NCBI GenBank assembly: GCA_020747065.1
Contig: JAGMVK010000002.1
Span: forward strand, 310,001 to 374,000
Source of the DNA: Cadophora sp. MPI-SDFR-AT-0126
Taxonomy: Eukaryota; Ascomycota; Leotiomycetes; Helotiales; Ploettnerulaceae
Direction: 5' to 3'
DNA length: 64,000 bases
Made by a program: the position numbers and the translations under genes. Under the pieces are notes generated by a model. That model did no database searches. It saw only the letters and a program-made list of their open reading frames with translations, and was not told the DNA's origin. Below, in pieces: positions 1-10,401 of the stretch; position 1 is the first letter of the stretch, and every line of letters begins with the position of its first letter.

Positions 1-1040
1 GTTGGTCAGAAGGAGAGTAAATTTCATAGATCATGGTTGATGGGTAACTTCGAAGGGGGGGATATGGCAAATCTGAATCTCTATTAGTGATTCTATCTTC
101 AGTGATATACAACCTTGGCGAGAAGTAATCTTTGAAGCAAAGTTGATGTTGTTTGGTCGCTGAATTGCCCTCACAAATTCCTCTGAAGTAGTCATATTTC
201 ATGTCCCCGAGCTCGTCCTCCTCAGTGCGGCGCATACTACTACCTTCATCAGCAGTAGTTAGTATATCAACAACAAGCGTATTTCTCTTCTCTGGAGGCT
301 GCACCGTTCTTTCAGTCCTGAGTAATATCGTTGGCAGAATATACAGTAATTTCATCAGACTGAATTGGGTGTTGGCTAGTTTTATAATCAACAATGCAAT
401 TTACACTAACCCAAGGCAGGATCTTGATTGGTATATTAGCAATAACAATGCCATCACAACAAGCAAAGTCTCTCTAGTCGGCGTATGTGTTTATCTATGA
501 TCAGTCGCTGATGATGACACGGACAGTACGATATCCTGAGGGTATTGCGATCTGCAATCCTATCAGTTGATGGTCGTTTTGTTTTGGAAGAGGAGGCAGT
601 AATGTAATTTGACTGGCATTATGAATTGATTATCAAAGTTATTTGGAGGACTTGACATGGACGAGGTCCGCTCAGAATAGAATGACGATGGAATCGATAC
701 TAGGAGAATTTTTGCTAAGCAAGCGAATTAGTGTCTTTACGATGCCAGAAGTAGAATTGTGTCACTCGCACCATGTGGTATTATATCGGAATGCATCTCG
801 CCGTCTCAAAAGCTCCATTTCTATCTGGGGTATTGAGGAGACGAACAGCATGGAAGCAAAAGGTCATAAAATAGACGTCTACAATCCGGATCCAGTTCGA
901 CATATGAGAAAGAACGCGAGAACAACGCCAGACTTCTGCGTGAGTTATCTATTCAGAGGGTGTGCGCATGATTTTCTGGCCACGATGTAGTGGTATTATC
1001 AATTAATTTTCCCATTCTTCTCCATCGTATTCAGTTAGTA
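1..1040. other. Unique non-RIP segment, no gene recognised
   Basis: This stretch has visibly more balanced base composition than the AT-rich block that follows. It holds two open frames on the plus strand (201-500, 99 aa, and 643-990, 115 aa). The first is Ser/Val-rich and hydrophobic and the second has no motif I know; neither resembles a family, and both may be chance frames or pieces of a spliced gene. I see no tRNA, LTR or inverted repeat here. It is probably the flank of the AT-rich block or unique DNA between two such blocks. Confidence 0.4.
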
Positions 1041-1215
1041 AGCTTACTGCTCTTACTTAGGCGCTAATCACCCTCAGCTTACCCTTAGCTTACCCTTAGC
1101 TCAGTTAACTCACCTGAGCTGTATAAGTAACTTAAGTAACTTACCCGAGTACCCTAAGTATCCTAAGTAACTTACCTAAGTAAGCTTAAGTATCCTAAGT
1201 AAGATTTATTATATT
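1040..1215. repeat. Short imperfect repeats (CCCTTAGCTTA / CTAAGTAAC)
   Basis: Between about 1070 and 1110 the unit CCCTTAGCTTA recurs. From 1125 to 1205 variants of CTAAGTAACTTAC recur about eight times. The cluster sits exactly where composition changes from balanced to very AT-rich. It is low-complexity sequence and not a clean telomere array (the CCCTAA-like pieces are not in register). The next ~430 bases up to 1650 are AT-rich with nothing recognised. Confidence 0.5.
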
Positions 1216-1649
1216 ATCACGTATTTTAATTTCTTATTTTTTAATTAATTATACTAGATCTAGCTTTAGTTTTTTTATATTACTTTTATTAAGTTTTAAT
1301 AATAATACTTAAGGAGTTTAAATAAGTTCTTAAGGAACTTAAAGTAAATACTTTCTAAAAATATACTTAATACTTTACTTATAGTATAAGTTAGATTAAT
1401 ATAGATATTCCTAAAGAGAGTACTTCTTTTCCCTCTATAAATTCCTTATTACTTCATACTTATCTTAATCTAAATGCCTTTCTTCTTTAATCTTATTATT
1501 TAATTAACTTTCTAAATCTCTTTATAAAATTCGTTTTATTAATTACCTTTTATCTACTACTTTATATAAGTTACTGTTTTAGTATCCTTAATACCTAAAA
1601 AGGAATTAATAGAGGAGTTCTTTGTATAATCCTATAGTAAAAGCTCTAG

Positions 1650-4235
1650 TATTAAGTCAGAAATTATCAATAGAAAAAAGATAAAAAAAGATCTCTAACT
1701 AAGAATAAAGAAAAACTATAATTATACCTTAGTGTAATAGGACTAGTAAGGATTATTTCCTAATTTCTAATAAAAATTTCTTCTAATACTTATTTCTTTA
1801 CTAAATAAGTTTAAACTCGAATACCCTAAAGCTACTTTAGATAATATAGAGATATTAAAAGATTAAGCTAGATATATTATATATAGTATCGTAGGTACTT
1901 TAGCGATAATATTACTAGGCTAGGCTCTATTATCCGCTTATAGAAGGATCTTATAATAAGCTAGTAATAAGCTGAACAGAAGCTAAAGATAGACCCTAAA
2001 GTAGTTATTACTATCTTAAATATAAGTTTCAGATATAGTATTTCCATATTTTTAAGATATTATATATAATCGCTAATAGAGTATAGTTTATAAAAGGCTC
2101 TTTATAAAAGGAAATCAGCTTATACTATAAGAAGCAAGAGAGGAAGTATAATATAATAGTTTATTTTATTTATCTTGAAATATAACTCTAGTTAAATAAT
2201 TAGTATATTTATAGAAAGCTAAGAATTAGATTAGAAGTATAAGGCTAGCTATAGATATAAGTATTTATATTAGTAAGAGTTAGCGAGTTTATATAATTAA
2301 CTTACTATCTTAGGTTAAGTTAAGGCTTTTATTATTATATAAGTCCTTTATATCCTTAAACTCTTCTAAGGTTCAGCGAATAGCTAATAGCTATTTCACT
2401 AGGATATTACTTTTAGAGTGTTTCGAAATAAGGATAAGAGGGCGGAGTTTATAATATAAGTTATATAAGATACTAAAAACATAATATTTAAGCCGGATAA
2501 AAGATAAGGTTTTATTATCTCATACCTTAGATCTATTCTTTAAAGACTAATTATAAAATAGGCCGAAGCACTTATTATATAAAAGCTTATAACCTTAACC
2601 GCTCTTTTATAATCTGATCCTTATATATCTTACTAAATTTATTATAAAGAGGGTCTTCAGAGATTATAAGACTATAGATAAGCTTCTTAATCTTAACTCG
2701 CTTAGGGATAAGATATTCTAATTCTATTAGGATTTAGAGGTCCTTAATCTACTCTTCTTTCAGAAAGAAGATAAAGAGATTAATATAGTAAATATATTTA
2801 GTAAACATATAAGAGACCTAAGCTTTTATTCTAGATATAAGCTCTTATTTATAATTTATACTTTCAGAGTAGAAAGTCTATTTCTTATTAGTATACTTTA
2901 CTAGTAATTATTAGGCGGATCTGTTTTTAAAGTTAATGAATTCTTAGATAAGCTCTATTTAATAGCTCAGAGGATAAAGTATAGCGATTATATTAATAAA
3001 AATACTTATCGTAATTATTATACACTTAATAATACTGAAATTAACGGCTAAGGCAGCTACTTCAGTAATAAGCTACGTAATATTATTAATAATAAATTTC
3101 AGTCTATAACCTTATATCGTAATCCTGAACTTTGACAATCTCTTCCAGTAGAAAAACAGTATAAGCTTAAAAGTAGCCCAAAGTTTATTACTATTAAATA
3201 GAAGCTAGAAGCTCTATCTCTAGATCCTAGGAATAATATAGCTATTATAGATTAATAAAAGGAATTATATACAAAAAAAAGAAAGCTTATTACTAAAGAG
3301 CTTTGTAAGTATTAAAAACTCTAGTTAAGTAGAATTCCTTCTAATAAAGGCAAAAATAACTTAATCAAGTATTACCAGACTATATTTTCCTATATTCGTG
3401 CTTTAATACTAAAATACAATCGCCTAATATCTAGCTTATTTATTATTACTTCTATTTATAGTAAAAAAGGCTAAGTAATCTTTTATAATATAATCTTACT
3501 TTATAAGTAAGAAACTGAGGTAGTGATTTATTCTAGCTTAGAACTAAAGAAGTACTTTTACTTACTAATAGAGTCTAAAAGAAAGATAGATAAGTTTATA
3601 TACTTCTTAAAGCTTTTTCAGAGTTTATATAATATAAAGTACTAATATTATATTTTTAAATAATAAGCTAATTACCTAAAGATAGAGGCATATTTATAGC
3701 TACTATAGAAAGAGCCTTAGAGCTACTTATAGATTTATAGAATTATACTTCTTTTATAATAAATAAGTTATGGGAAAAGATTAGTAGGAGAATTATTACT
3801 AAGTTCACTTAAATAACTATAAACCCTTACTAACTTAGTATAATCCGCTCTTCTATAATAAGATCCTAGCTTTACTTAGCATATATCCCTTCTATCTAAA
3901 TAATATAACGCTTTTAGCTATTAAACGAATATATTAGTTCTATAATAAAGTTAAATAAAGAGATTATATTTCCGATTACTTTAAAATCTTCAAAAAATAT
4001 ATTAGAAGTCTATATAAGAGTATATTACCTAAATACCTAGTTTCAAGATTATACTATCCCAACGTTTTTATATTAGTATAATAAGTGAAATTTTACTTTT
4101 AGAATAATTATAATACTGAATTTATTAAAAGAGCAAAGAAATCTTAATTCCTAGATAAAGTAAATACTAGTTACCCTAAAACTAAGAGAGTTAGAAGCGT
4201 TATTAAGCGCGAACTAGATACGAATATTAGAGAAT
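1650..4235 (+). pseudogene. DUF3435-type (tyrosine-recombinase-like) gene, RIP-destroyed
   Basis: From about 2611 to 3420 one plus-strand frame can be followed although it is broken by TAA/TAG/TGA. It contains, in order, a segment like the catalytic-fold part of fungal DUF3435 proteins, an ALGHA-like region degraded to YSDYINKNTYRNYY, NNTEING.GSYF, and the very typical RNPEL.QSLPVEKQY followed by a Lys/Glu-rich helix and SRIPSNKGK. Further on (about 3960-4140, another frame) KYIRSLYKSILPKY resembles the C2H2-finger tail of these proteins. DUF3435 (PF11917) includes the captain recombinases of Starship elements and many related fungal proteins. Every stop seen is at an expected Gln or Trp, which fits RIP. 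The N-terminal half (1650-2600) is assigned only by position and is uncertain. The copia element is inserted immediately downstream (target duplication at 4236-4240). Confidence 0.6.
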
Positions 4236-4240
4236 ACTCT

Positions 4241-4457
4241 TGTTGGTCCGCAGGCCTATCCAAAGCATGTCTTAGCTAGAATAGGGGGTAGGACCACTTA
4301 CGGGGGTGATTCGGTGGCGTTTCGGGAGGCAGTATATAGTCTAGTACCTCCCACCCCCTCTTAGAAGAAACACAGATTTTCCACACCATCAAGCTTGATA
4401 TGCATATACATGATATTTACGTTTGATTCTTGGCTTATATTCGGTATTGAACCGACA
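4241..4457 (+). repeat. 5' LTR of the copia element (217 bp)
   Basis: The LTR begins TGTTGGTCCGCAGG and ends TTGAACCGACA, so it has the usual TG...CA ends. The same 217 bases recur at 11698-11914. I found no textbook TATA box that I would insist on. TATATAG occurs about 110 bases in and is a possible core promoter. Confidence 0.95.
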
Positions 4458-4755
4458 CTGATCAGTGGTCAATGCGAACCACAGACAGATAGGTCACGGC
4501 AGGACAAGCGGCGACTCAACGTTGAGTACTTAGCTGTACTTTTCGGGCCATCTTTGAACCTGAATCAACGATTGACGATTCAGTGGGAGGGGACCGGCAT
4601 CACGTTTAGACTGCAAATCTCGTACGGCAGTACGCATAACAACAGCGACGATTCCTCTTCGACAATCGTCAAGTCAATTGCTTGACTTCAGCTAAGGAGA
4701 TTCCAAGCAAAAATCAAGTATCAGTTCCGGGACACCACCGAATCAGGTACGAATC
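4458..4755 (+). other. Copia 5' leader; primer-binding site not assigned
   Basis: The leader separates the 5' LTR from the gag-pol ATG. The bases directly after the LTR (CTGATCAGTGGTCAATGCG) should be the primer-binding site, but I cannot match them to the 3' end of initiator tRNA-Met or to another tRNA. A half-tRNA or an internal tRNA primer, as in Drosophila copia, is possible. Small open frames overlap here but look incidental. Confidence 0.5.
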
Positions 4756-7700
4756 ATGGCCGAAGAAACACCAGTTACTTCGGATCAGGGTGGGAGAGAG
4801 GAAGAGACAGCTACGGGAGCAGAGGCGGAAGCGGTGGCGATGTGGTCAGGACCGCGACCAGTGGAAACGCCACCAGATGATGCTACGAAGCTCTCGCAGG
4901 AGTTTCGAAAGAACTTCTGCGATGGCCATTCTAAGGGCGAATTCCTATTCCTGGACTTTTGGGAATATTTCGGAAATTGGTCTCCAGGCCACTTCGCTCG
5001 CATCAAGAAGGTGGAACGAATGCACCTACGTGACACGTTACGAGCAAACGGCGTGTTCGTACGGAAGGATAAGACACCAATTACGGTTGCACTCGCTCAG
5101 ACAGCTCGAGCCGAAACTAACTTTTGGCCGGAAGAACAGCTGGAGTTGCAGATTCGGAACGCTCCCGACACAGTACCGGACCATATTCAGAACCCTCGCC
5201 AAGCGACAGCTTCGACTACCCAAACACTTCATCAAGGAATGCTACCACCATCTCGACGCAACGGGCCAACTGTAGTGATCGATTCTGCTGAATCGACTCC
5301 TTCAGATGAGGAAGAGGGATTGCGCCAACATATTCCGTTGAGGAGCAATTTCCCAAGAGCCGAGGTGTCTCAGATCTCAGACCATCTCATGACCCCTGCC
5401 CATGTAAGGACCATCATTCCAGACGACGATCTGTACGCCGCGACACCACCAGTTCGTACAAAGAGAGAGTTCTCATTTACCCCTGGGAGAGAATCCCTGA
5501 ATACGGCGCCAAGGTGGAGACCGAACGAGAATCCATTGCCAAACCCCGTACCAATTCCAGAAGTGCACCCACGGGATGGATCTTTGCCCCCATTTACGGT
5601 ACCGAGAACAATCGGACCACATACGGAACAGATACGGCCGCCTTGGTATGTCATGGAAACACTGACGCAGGATCAATCGAAATCGCTAGTGAACCTTAGC
5701 AAGATGTACACCAAAGAGCTTCAGTACAGTGGGTCCAAAGACCACTTGGACGAGAAACTACACATCTTTGCCGACTTCTGCCAGAAAGCAGGTGTTGATT
5801 ATGACATTTGGCACCGGGCATTTCCGACGATGCTCCGGGACGGAGCATCTACGTACTATTACCGGTACCTTCAGAACAAAGGGTACAACTTTGACGAACT
5901 TGTCAAAGCAACACGTACCAATTTCGAGACGGAAGAGAGAGCCAACCAATTCCTCAGCCGATGGTTTAGCTTGACCTTCTTGTCATTTCAAGCTGAACCT
6001 TACCAGAAGGGCAGGCCAATTCTGGTCCAGTTGGAGAACTTTGCCAGAGAGCTGCAGAGCATCCAACTTGGTCTCAAAGACGACAATATGCGGAACGACA
6101 AAACTTTGCGCGACAAACTCGTGCAGGGAGTTTCAGGTAACCCACTCTTCAAGATGGCACTGTTTCGAGCACCACCAACTTTCCCTACATTGATGGACAG
6201 TCTTCGCACGGCTCTGAGCGTGGAAACGGCTCATGAGCCGGGATCACGAGTCGGTAAACACACCGATTCAGGGCCGAGTCGACACCGTGCCTACGTTGCG
6301 GACGGGACGGCCCACTACTCGGACCGAAGGATGAAGTTTTCCGCAGGCAACAAACGCGGAACTACATTCAAGCCCAAGCCAGGTTATACAGGGTGTATCG
6401 TCTGCAAGAAGATGGACTGCCACAGCAGCCGCCATTCTAACGAGGAGCAGGCAGCCTCCAAAGCGCGATACTTTGCTGCACGAAAAGCTGAAGGTGTGAA
6501 ACCTACAGAGGCATCATTTCAAGCCTACCTGGCATATGCAGAGGGAGTCGGATCGGGTTCGGGGGACATTCAGGGTCAGTCAGGAAGAGATGACCCAGAT
6601 GACCCCGATAACCAAGACACTTCTTCCGGGATCGATGAAACCTCCACAGATTCGGACAGCGGATGCAGCGATGGATCGGCCAACTTCACAACTGTGTTCA
6701 GTGCCAGTGAGGCAATGTACGATGCGCGGGAAGTGATGGAACAACTTGAAGAGAAGAAGGCCACCCACATCCTGGAAAGCCGGATTCAGAAACCTCCAGA
6801 AAATGAGGCCTATACGACTCAATGGACGGACCGTTTCTTCCAAGGTCTTCTCATTGACACAGGCGCTTCTAACAAAAACGTTGGAGGTCTCAATCAATTA
6901 CGTGCGTTGCAACGGATTCGAAATGTCAAATACGATACCAGCGAGTCGGGTAAGAGTCGGATCAAATTCGGAGCAGGTTCACGACCTTCCCTTGGAATCG
7001 CCACAGTGGATACTCCAGTTGGAATTTTGGATTTCCATATTGTGGATACAGACGTGCCATTCCTGCTATGCTTGCAACAAATGGACAAGATGGGGGCATA
7101 CTACGACAACATACAGAATGTGTTGGTTCAAGGTGATAAGAAGTACTTGATTGTACGGAAGGATGATCATCCATGGCTGCTCTTGGACCAAAATCATCAA
7201 CTTGTCGATTCTTCGAACAGTACCATCAACGAGTGCCACCTGACGGAGACAGAGATTCGCCGGCTACATAGGAGATTCGGCCATCCATCGGTACAACGGT
7301 TGCAACACCTGTTAGATCAAGCAGGCCATGATTCCGATTCCGAGATCATGTTACGAGTCAAAGAGATGTGTGAGCATTGCCAGAAACACGCAGACGCTCC
7401 ACATCGCTTTCGCTTCAAATTGCAAGACGACATCGACTTCAATCACACAGTCTATGTTGATATAGCACAATTTGGGAACCGATATGCACTTCACATGGTC
7501 GACGAGGCCACAGGGTTCGGAGCTGCGAAACTGCTCCGAAGGCGCCCCGGATCAGCTACGGCTCAGGCCACCTTCAATGCTTTCAAGTCAGCATGGATGG
7601 ACACATACATTGGGCCCCCAGACTTCGTTGTCTACGACTATGGAACCAACTTCAACTCTGAGGAGTTTCGGGGAGCACTCAGAGCAGTAGGAAGTACACC

Positions 7701-10110
7701 AAAGCTTGTGCCCGTGGAGGCACACCACTCAGTTGGCAAAGTAGAACGGTATCATCGTCCACTCAGGCGTGCCTATGAAATCGTCACAGTAGAGCATCCC
7801 GATCTGAGCGACGAGGATCGATTACAAATGGCTGTCAAAGCTGTCAACGATACAGCTGGACCGAATGGCTTGATTCCTACACTGCTCGTTTTTGGAGCTT
7901 ACCCCAGAATGACAGAAATGGATCCTCCAAACCCGTCTATTCAGCAACGTGCGGAAACCATCAAAAAGGCCATGAAAGAAGTACGCAAGGTGCATGCTAA
8001 ACGCCAAGCCAACGATGCGCTGGCAACCCGTAACGGCCCCGGTACGACGCACATTCATGATCTCCGGCTTCAAGATCAAGTTTTGGTATGGCGAGAAAAG
8101 AAAGGCTGGAGAGGACCATACATTTTCTTGGGAATAGAAGGCGAGGCATGCAGGATCGATATGGACAACGGCAGAGTACGCACATTCCGATCAACATCTG
8201 TGCGCCCATTCAAAACAGATACATCTGGCGTTGAACAAAAGAAAGAAAAAGTGCCAGATGTGACCCGTGAGCCTGGCTCACCAGTCCGAAAAGCCCACGA
8301 AACAGCACCGAAACTCCCCCGAATCACGGTTGAGATCCCATTTATAAAACCAATCCCGGGACTACCAACAATTGATGACGACTACGATGCTAACGTGTTT
8401 CTGACTGAGAAGGAAACAAGGGATCGAGGGCTATCGATTAAGCTACGCGCAGAGGGCAAGATTACTACACCTGGCCCACCATTCCAGCAGTCCCGTCGAG
8501 TTGAGTATGAGGCTCTCATCAAGAGAGGCGTTTTTATGCCGATTTCCAGAAATGACCCCAGAGCAAGAGGCCACCGCATCTTCAAATCAAGAATGGTGGA
8601 CGAAGTAAAAGGCAAGGAATCATCAACACCATACGAGAAATCGAGGCTCGTTATCCAATGCTTCAACGACAAAGGCAAGAAAGAGATATTAACCCAATCT
8701 CCAACTATTCAACGGGTAAGTCAGCGATTGATCATATCACTGGCCGCTACTATGAGACATCCGAATCAGATCCGAAAGAGATCCGATATGCATCTAGCAA
8801 TTCGGGACATCACCCAGGCCTATGTCCAGTCGACGACAAAACTTCTTAGGAACATCCTTGCGTGGCCACCTGAAGAGATCGCAAATGAGTTCCCTCCTGA
8901 TACGATATTTATGGTAATGCTTCCTCTTTATGGCATACCAGAATCCGGAAATCACTGGTTTAACACCTACCATAAACATCATGTGGAAAAACTTCAAATG
9001 GAAACATCAACGTACGACCCTTGCTTGCTAATCAGCACCAAAGACAGCCACGATTTTGGGATTGTTGGAATGCAAACAGACGACACGTTAATCCTCGGAG
9101 ATAATGAATTCTTAGCACGAGAGCAGGAAGGGATTACGAAAGCCAATTTCTTGACAAAACCGATTCAGGTCCTAAACCCCTCCGAATCTATTACGTTCAA
9201 CGGATGTACTATCACTTTGGCCGGGAACAACATCTACATGTCGCAGAAAGGTCAAGGAACGAGACTAGAGTTAATTGATGTGACGGCGCCAGATTACAAG
9301 AAGGCATATGTGGAACAACGAGCTCGCGGCGCGTATATTGCAACGATCTGTCAACCTGAAGCCACCTTTGATTTGTCGGTGGCAGCGCAACATCAGGATC
9401 CAACAGTAGAAGACGCGAAGGCCCTGAACCAACGTCTTCAATGGCAAATGGACAACACGGAGAGAGGTTTACGGTACATACCAGTGGACCTACACTCTGC
9501 CAGACTTTACGTCTTTGTCGATGGATCATTTGCCAACAATAAGGATCTGAGCTCACAGATCGGGTTTCTGGTAACAATCGGATCAGAAACGGAGGGGGAT
9601 TCGGAATTTACCCTCTCTGGCAACATCATTCATGCAAGCTCTACAAAGTGCAAGAGAGTAACGCGTGCTGTACTCGCTTCGGAGCTGTATGCTATGGTAG
9701 CAGGAATCGATATGTTGATTGCTTTGGGAACCACCGTCAATATGGTAACGGATAAGCTTGGACTCCCACGGCTTCCGACCGTGGTGTGTACAGATTCCCT
9801 ATCTCTTTACGAGTGCATTATCAAACTTGGCACTACAAAGGAGAAGCGTTTAATGATTGATATCATGGCAATTCGGCAGTCATATGAGCGCAGGGAGCTG
9901 ACGGAGATTCGGTGGATCAATGGCACCAGCAATCCTGCTGATGCCATGACAAAGACAGCACCAAATAAAGCTCTCCAAGAGCTAATTGACACCAACACCT
10001 TGACTGTGAAGATAGAAGGTTGGGTTCAGAGGCCACTTGATGTTGATTTGGAGGCTCGTTTGACTCATGATCGAGACTCACGAGTCGACAGGGTCGATTC
10101 GGGGGAGTAA
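4756..10110 (+). CDS. Gag-Pol polyprotein, Ty1/copia type, intact (1784 aa)
   Basis: This single frame carries the element's structural and enzymatic proteins. Gag occupies roughly the first 540 residues and ends in a zinc-knuckle-like CIVC...CHSSRH (C547, C550, C555, H560; CX2CX4CX4H rather than the usual CCHC). The aspartic protease motif is IDTGAS (D701). The integrase has an HHCC domain (H838, H843, C872, C875) and a catalytic triad D902, D961, E997, exactly DD35E. A GKP-like C-terminal stretch follows, then reverse transcriptase with RDITQAY (D1351) and QTDDT (D1442/D1443). RNase H follows with D1589, E1643 and D1680. The order PR-INT-RT-RH defines copia. The ATG sits in a good context (ATCATGGCC) and is the first in frame after the leader. 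No frameshift separates gag from pol, so how the Gag excess is achieved is not visible. The Gln-Thr-Asp-Asp active-site box replaces the usual Tyr-Val-Asp-Asp. Confidence 0.95.
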   Translation: MAEETPVTSDQGGREEETATGAEAEAVAMWSGPRPVETPPDDATKLSQEFRKNFCDGHSKGEFLFLDFWEYFGNWSPGHFARIKKVERMHLRDTLRANGVFVRKDKTPITVALAQTARAETNFWPEEQLELQIRNAPDTVPDHIQNPRQATASTTQTLHQGMLPPSRRNGPTVVIDSAESTPSDEEEGLRQHIPLRSNFPRAEVSQISDHLMTPAHVRTIIPDDDLYAATPPVRTKREFSFTPGRESLNTAPRWRPNENPLPNPVPIPEVHPRDGSLPPFTVPRTIGPHTEQIRPPWYVMETLTQDQSKSLVNLSKMYTKELQYSGSKDHLDEKLHIFADFCQKAGVDYDIWHRAFPTMLRDGASTYYYRYLQNKGYNFDELVKATRTNFETEERANQFLSRWFSLTFLSFQAEPYQKGRPILVQLENFARELQSIQLGLKDDNMRNDKTLRDKLVQGVSGNPLFKMALFRAPPTFPTLMDSLRTALSVETAHEPGSRVGKHTDSGPSRHRAYVADGTAHYSDRRMKFSAGNKRGTTFKPKPGYTGCIVCKKMDCHSSRHSNEEQAASKARYFAARKAEGVKPTEASFQAYLAYAEGVGSGSGDIQGQSGRDDPDDPDNQDTSSGIDETSTDSDSGCSDGSANFTTVFSASEAMYDAREVMEQLEEKKATHILESRIQKPPENEAYTTQWTDRFFQGLLIDTGASNKNVGGLNQLRALQRIRNVKYDTSESGKSRIKFGAGSRPSLGIATVDTPVGILDFHIVDTDVPFLLCLQQMDKMGAYYDNIQNVLVQGDKKYLIVRKDDHPWLLLDQNHQLVDSSNSTINECHLTETEIRRLHRRFGHPSVQRLQHLLDQAGHDSDSEIMLRVKEMCEHCQKHADAPHRFRFKLQDDIDFNHTVYVDIAQFGNRYALHMVDEATGFGAAKLLRRRPGSATAQATFNAFKSAWMDTYIGPPDFVVYDYGTNFNSEEFRGALRAVGSTPKLVPVEAHHSVGKVERYHRPLRRAYEIVTVEHPDLSDEDRLQMAVKAVNDTAGPNGLIPTLLVFGAYPRMTEMDPPNPSIQQRAETIKKAMKEVRKVHAKRQANDALATRNGPGTTHIHDLRLQDQVLVWREKKGWRGPYIFLGIEGEACRIDMDNGRVRTFRSTSVRPFKTDTSGVEQKKEKVPDVTREPGSPVRKAHETAPKLPRITVEIPFIKPIPGLPTIDDDYDANVFLTEKETRDRGLSIKLRAEGKITTPGPPFQQSRRVEYEALIKRGVFMPISRNDPRARGHRIFKSRMVDEVKGKESSTPYEKSRLVIQCFNDKGKKEILTQSPTIQRVSQRLIISLAATMRHPNQIRKRSDMHLAIRDITQAYVQSTTKLLRNILAWPPEEIANEFPPDTIFMVMLPLYGIPESGNHWFNTYHKHHVEKLQMETSTYDPCLLISTKDSHDFGIVGMQTDDTLILGDNEFLAREQEGITKANFLTKPIQVLNPSESITFNGCTITLAGNNIYMSQKGQGTRLELIDVTAPDYKKAYVEQRARGAYIATICQPEATFDLSVAAQHQDPTVEDAKALNQRLQWQMDNTERGLRYIPVDLHSARLYVFVDGSFANNKDLSSQIGFLVTIGSETEGDSEFTLSGNIIHASSTKCKRVTRAVLASELYAMVAGIDMLIALGTTVNMVTDKLGLPRLPTVVCTDSLSLYECIIKLGTTKEKRLMIDIMAIRQSYERRELTEIRWINGTSNPADAMTKTAPNKALQELIDTNTLTVKIEGWVQRPLDVDLEARLTHDRDSRVDRVDSGE

Positions 10111-10401
10111 CGGAGGAGTTTCGGATGAGGAGCAGTTTTTCCTTTGTTATGATTTCCTTACAACTCTCATTAATCACTTGCAAGTATTTTCATTTCTGTT
10201 CAAGATACGGAGGAGAGAACGAGTTTGATTTGCATTTAATTACCCTCTGATTCAAAGCACCAACGGGCGGCCTTGCGACGACACTCCAACAGGGACCAAA
10301 TGCCGGTTTCACCACAGGGGGCTACTCCCGTACACCGGTATGAAGAAAGTGCCGCCACGAAGAACCAGCCACGAAGCCTTTCCGAAACAGGGCCTATTCC
10401 C
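10111..10401. other. Copia spacer between pol and the antisense gene
   Basis: This non-coding spacer lies between the convergent ends of gag-pol (stop at 10108-10110) and the minus-strand gene (stop at 10402-10404). Both transcripts presumably terminate around here; no clear terminator is visible. Confidence 0.5.

Noticed and set aside
201..990. Two plus-strand open frames (99 and 115 aa) in the left flank
   Set aside because: No motif, no homology recognised and no codon pattern; kept only as a note in the segment entry.
1040..1215. Telomere repeat array
   Set aside because: CCCTTAG/CCCTAAG words occur but are irregular, interrupted and not in tandem register.
4682..10183. Many open frames overlapping gag-pol on both strands
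   Set aside because: They are shadows of the 1784-aa frame, without domains of their own.
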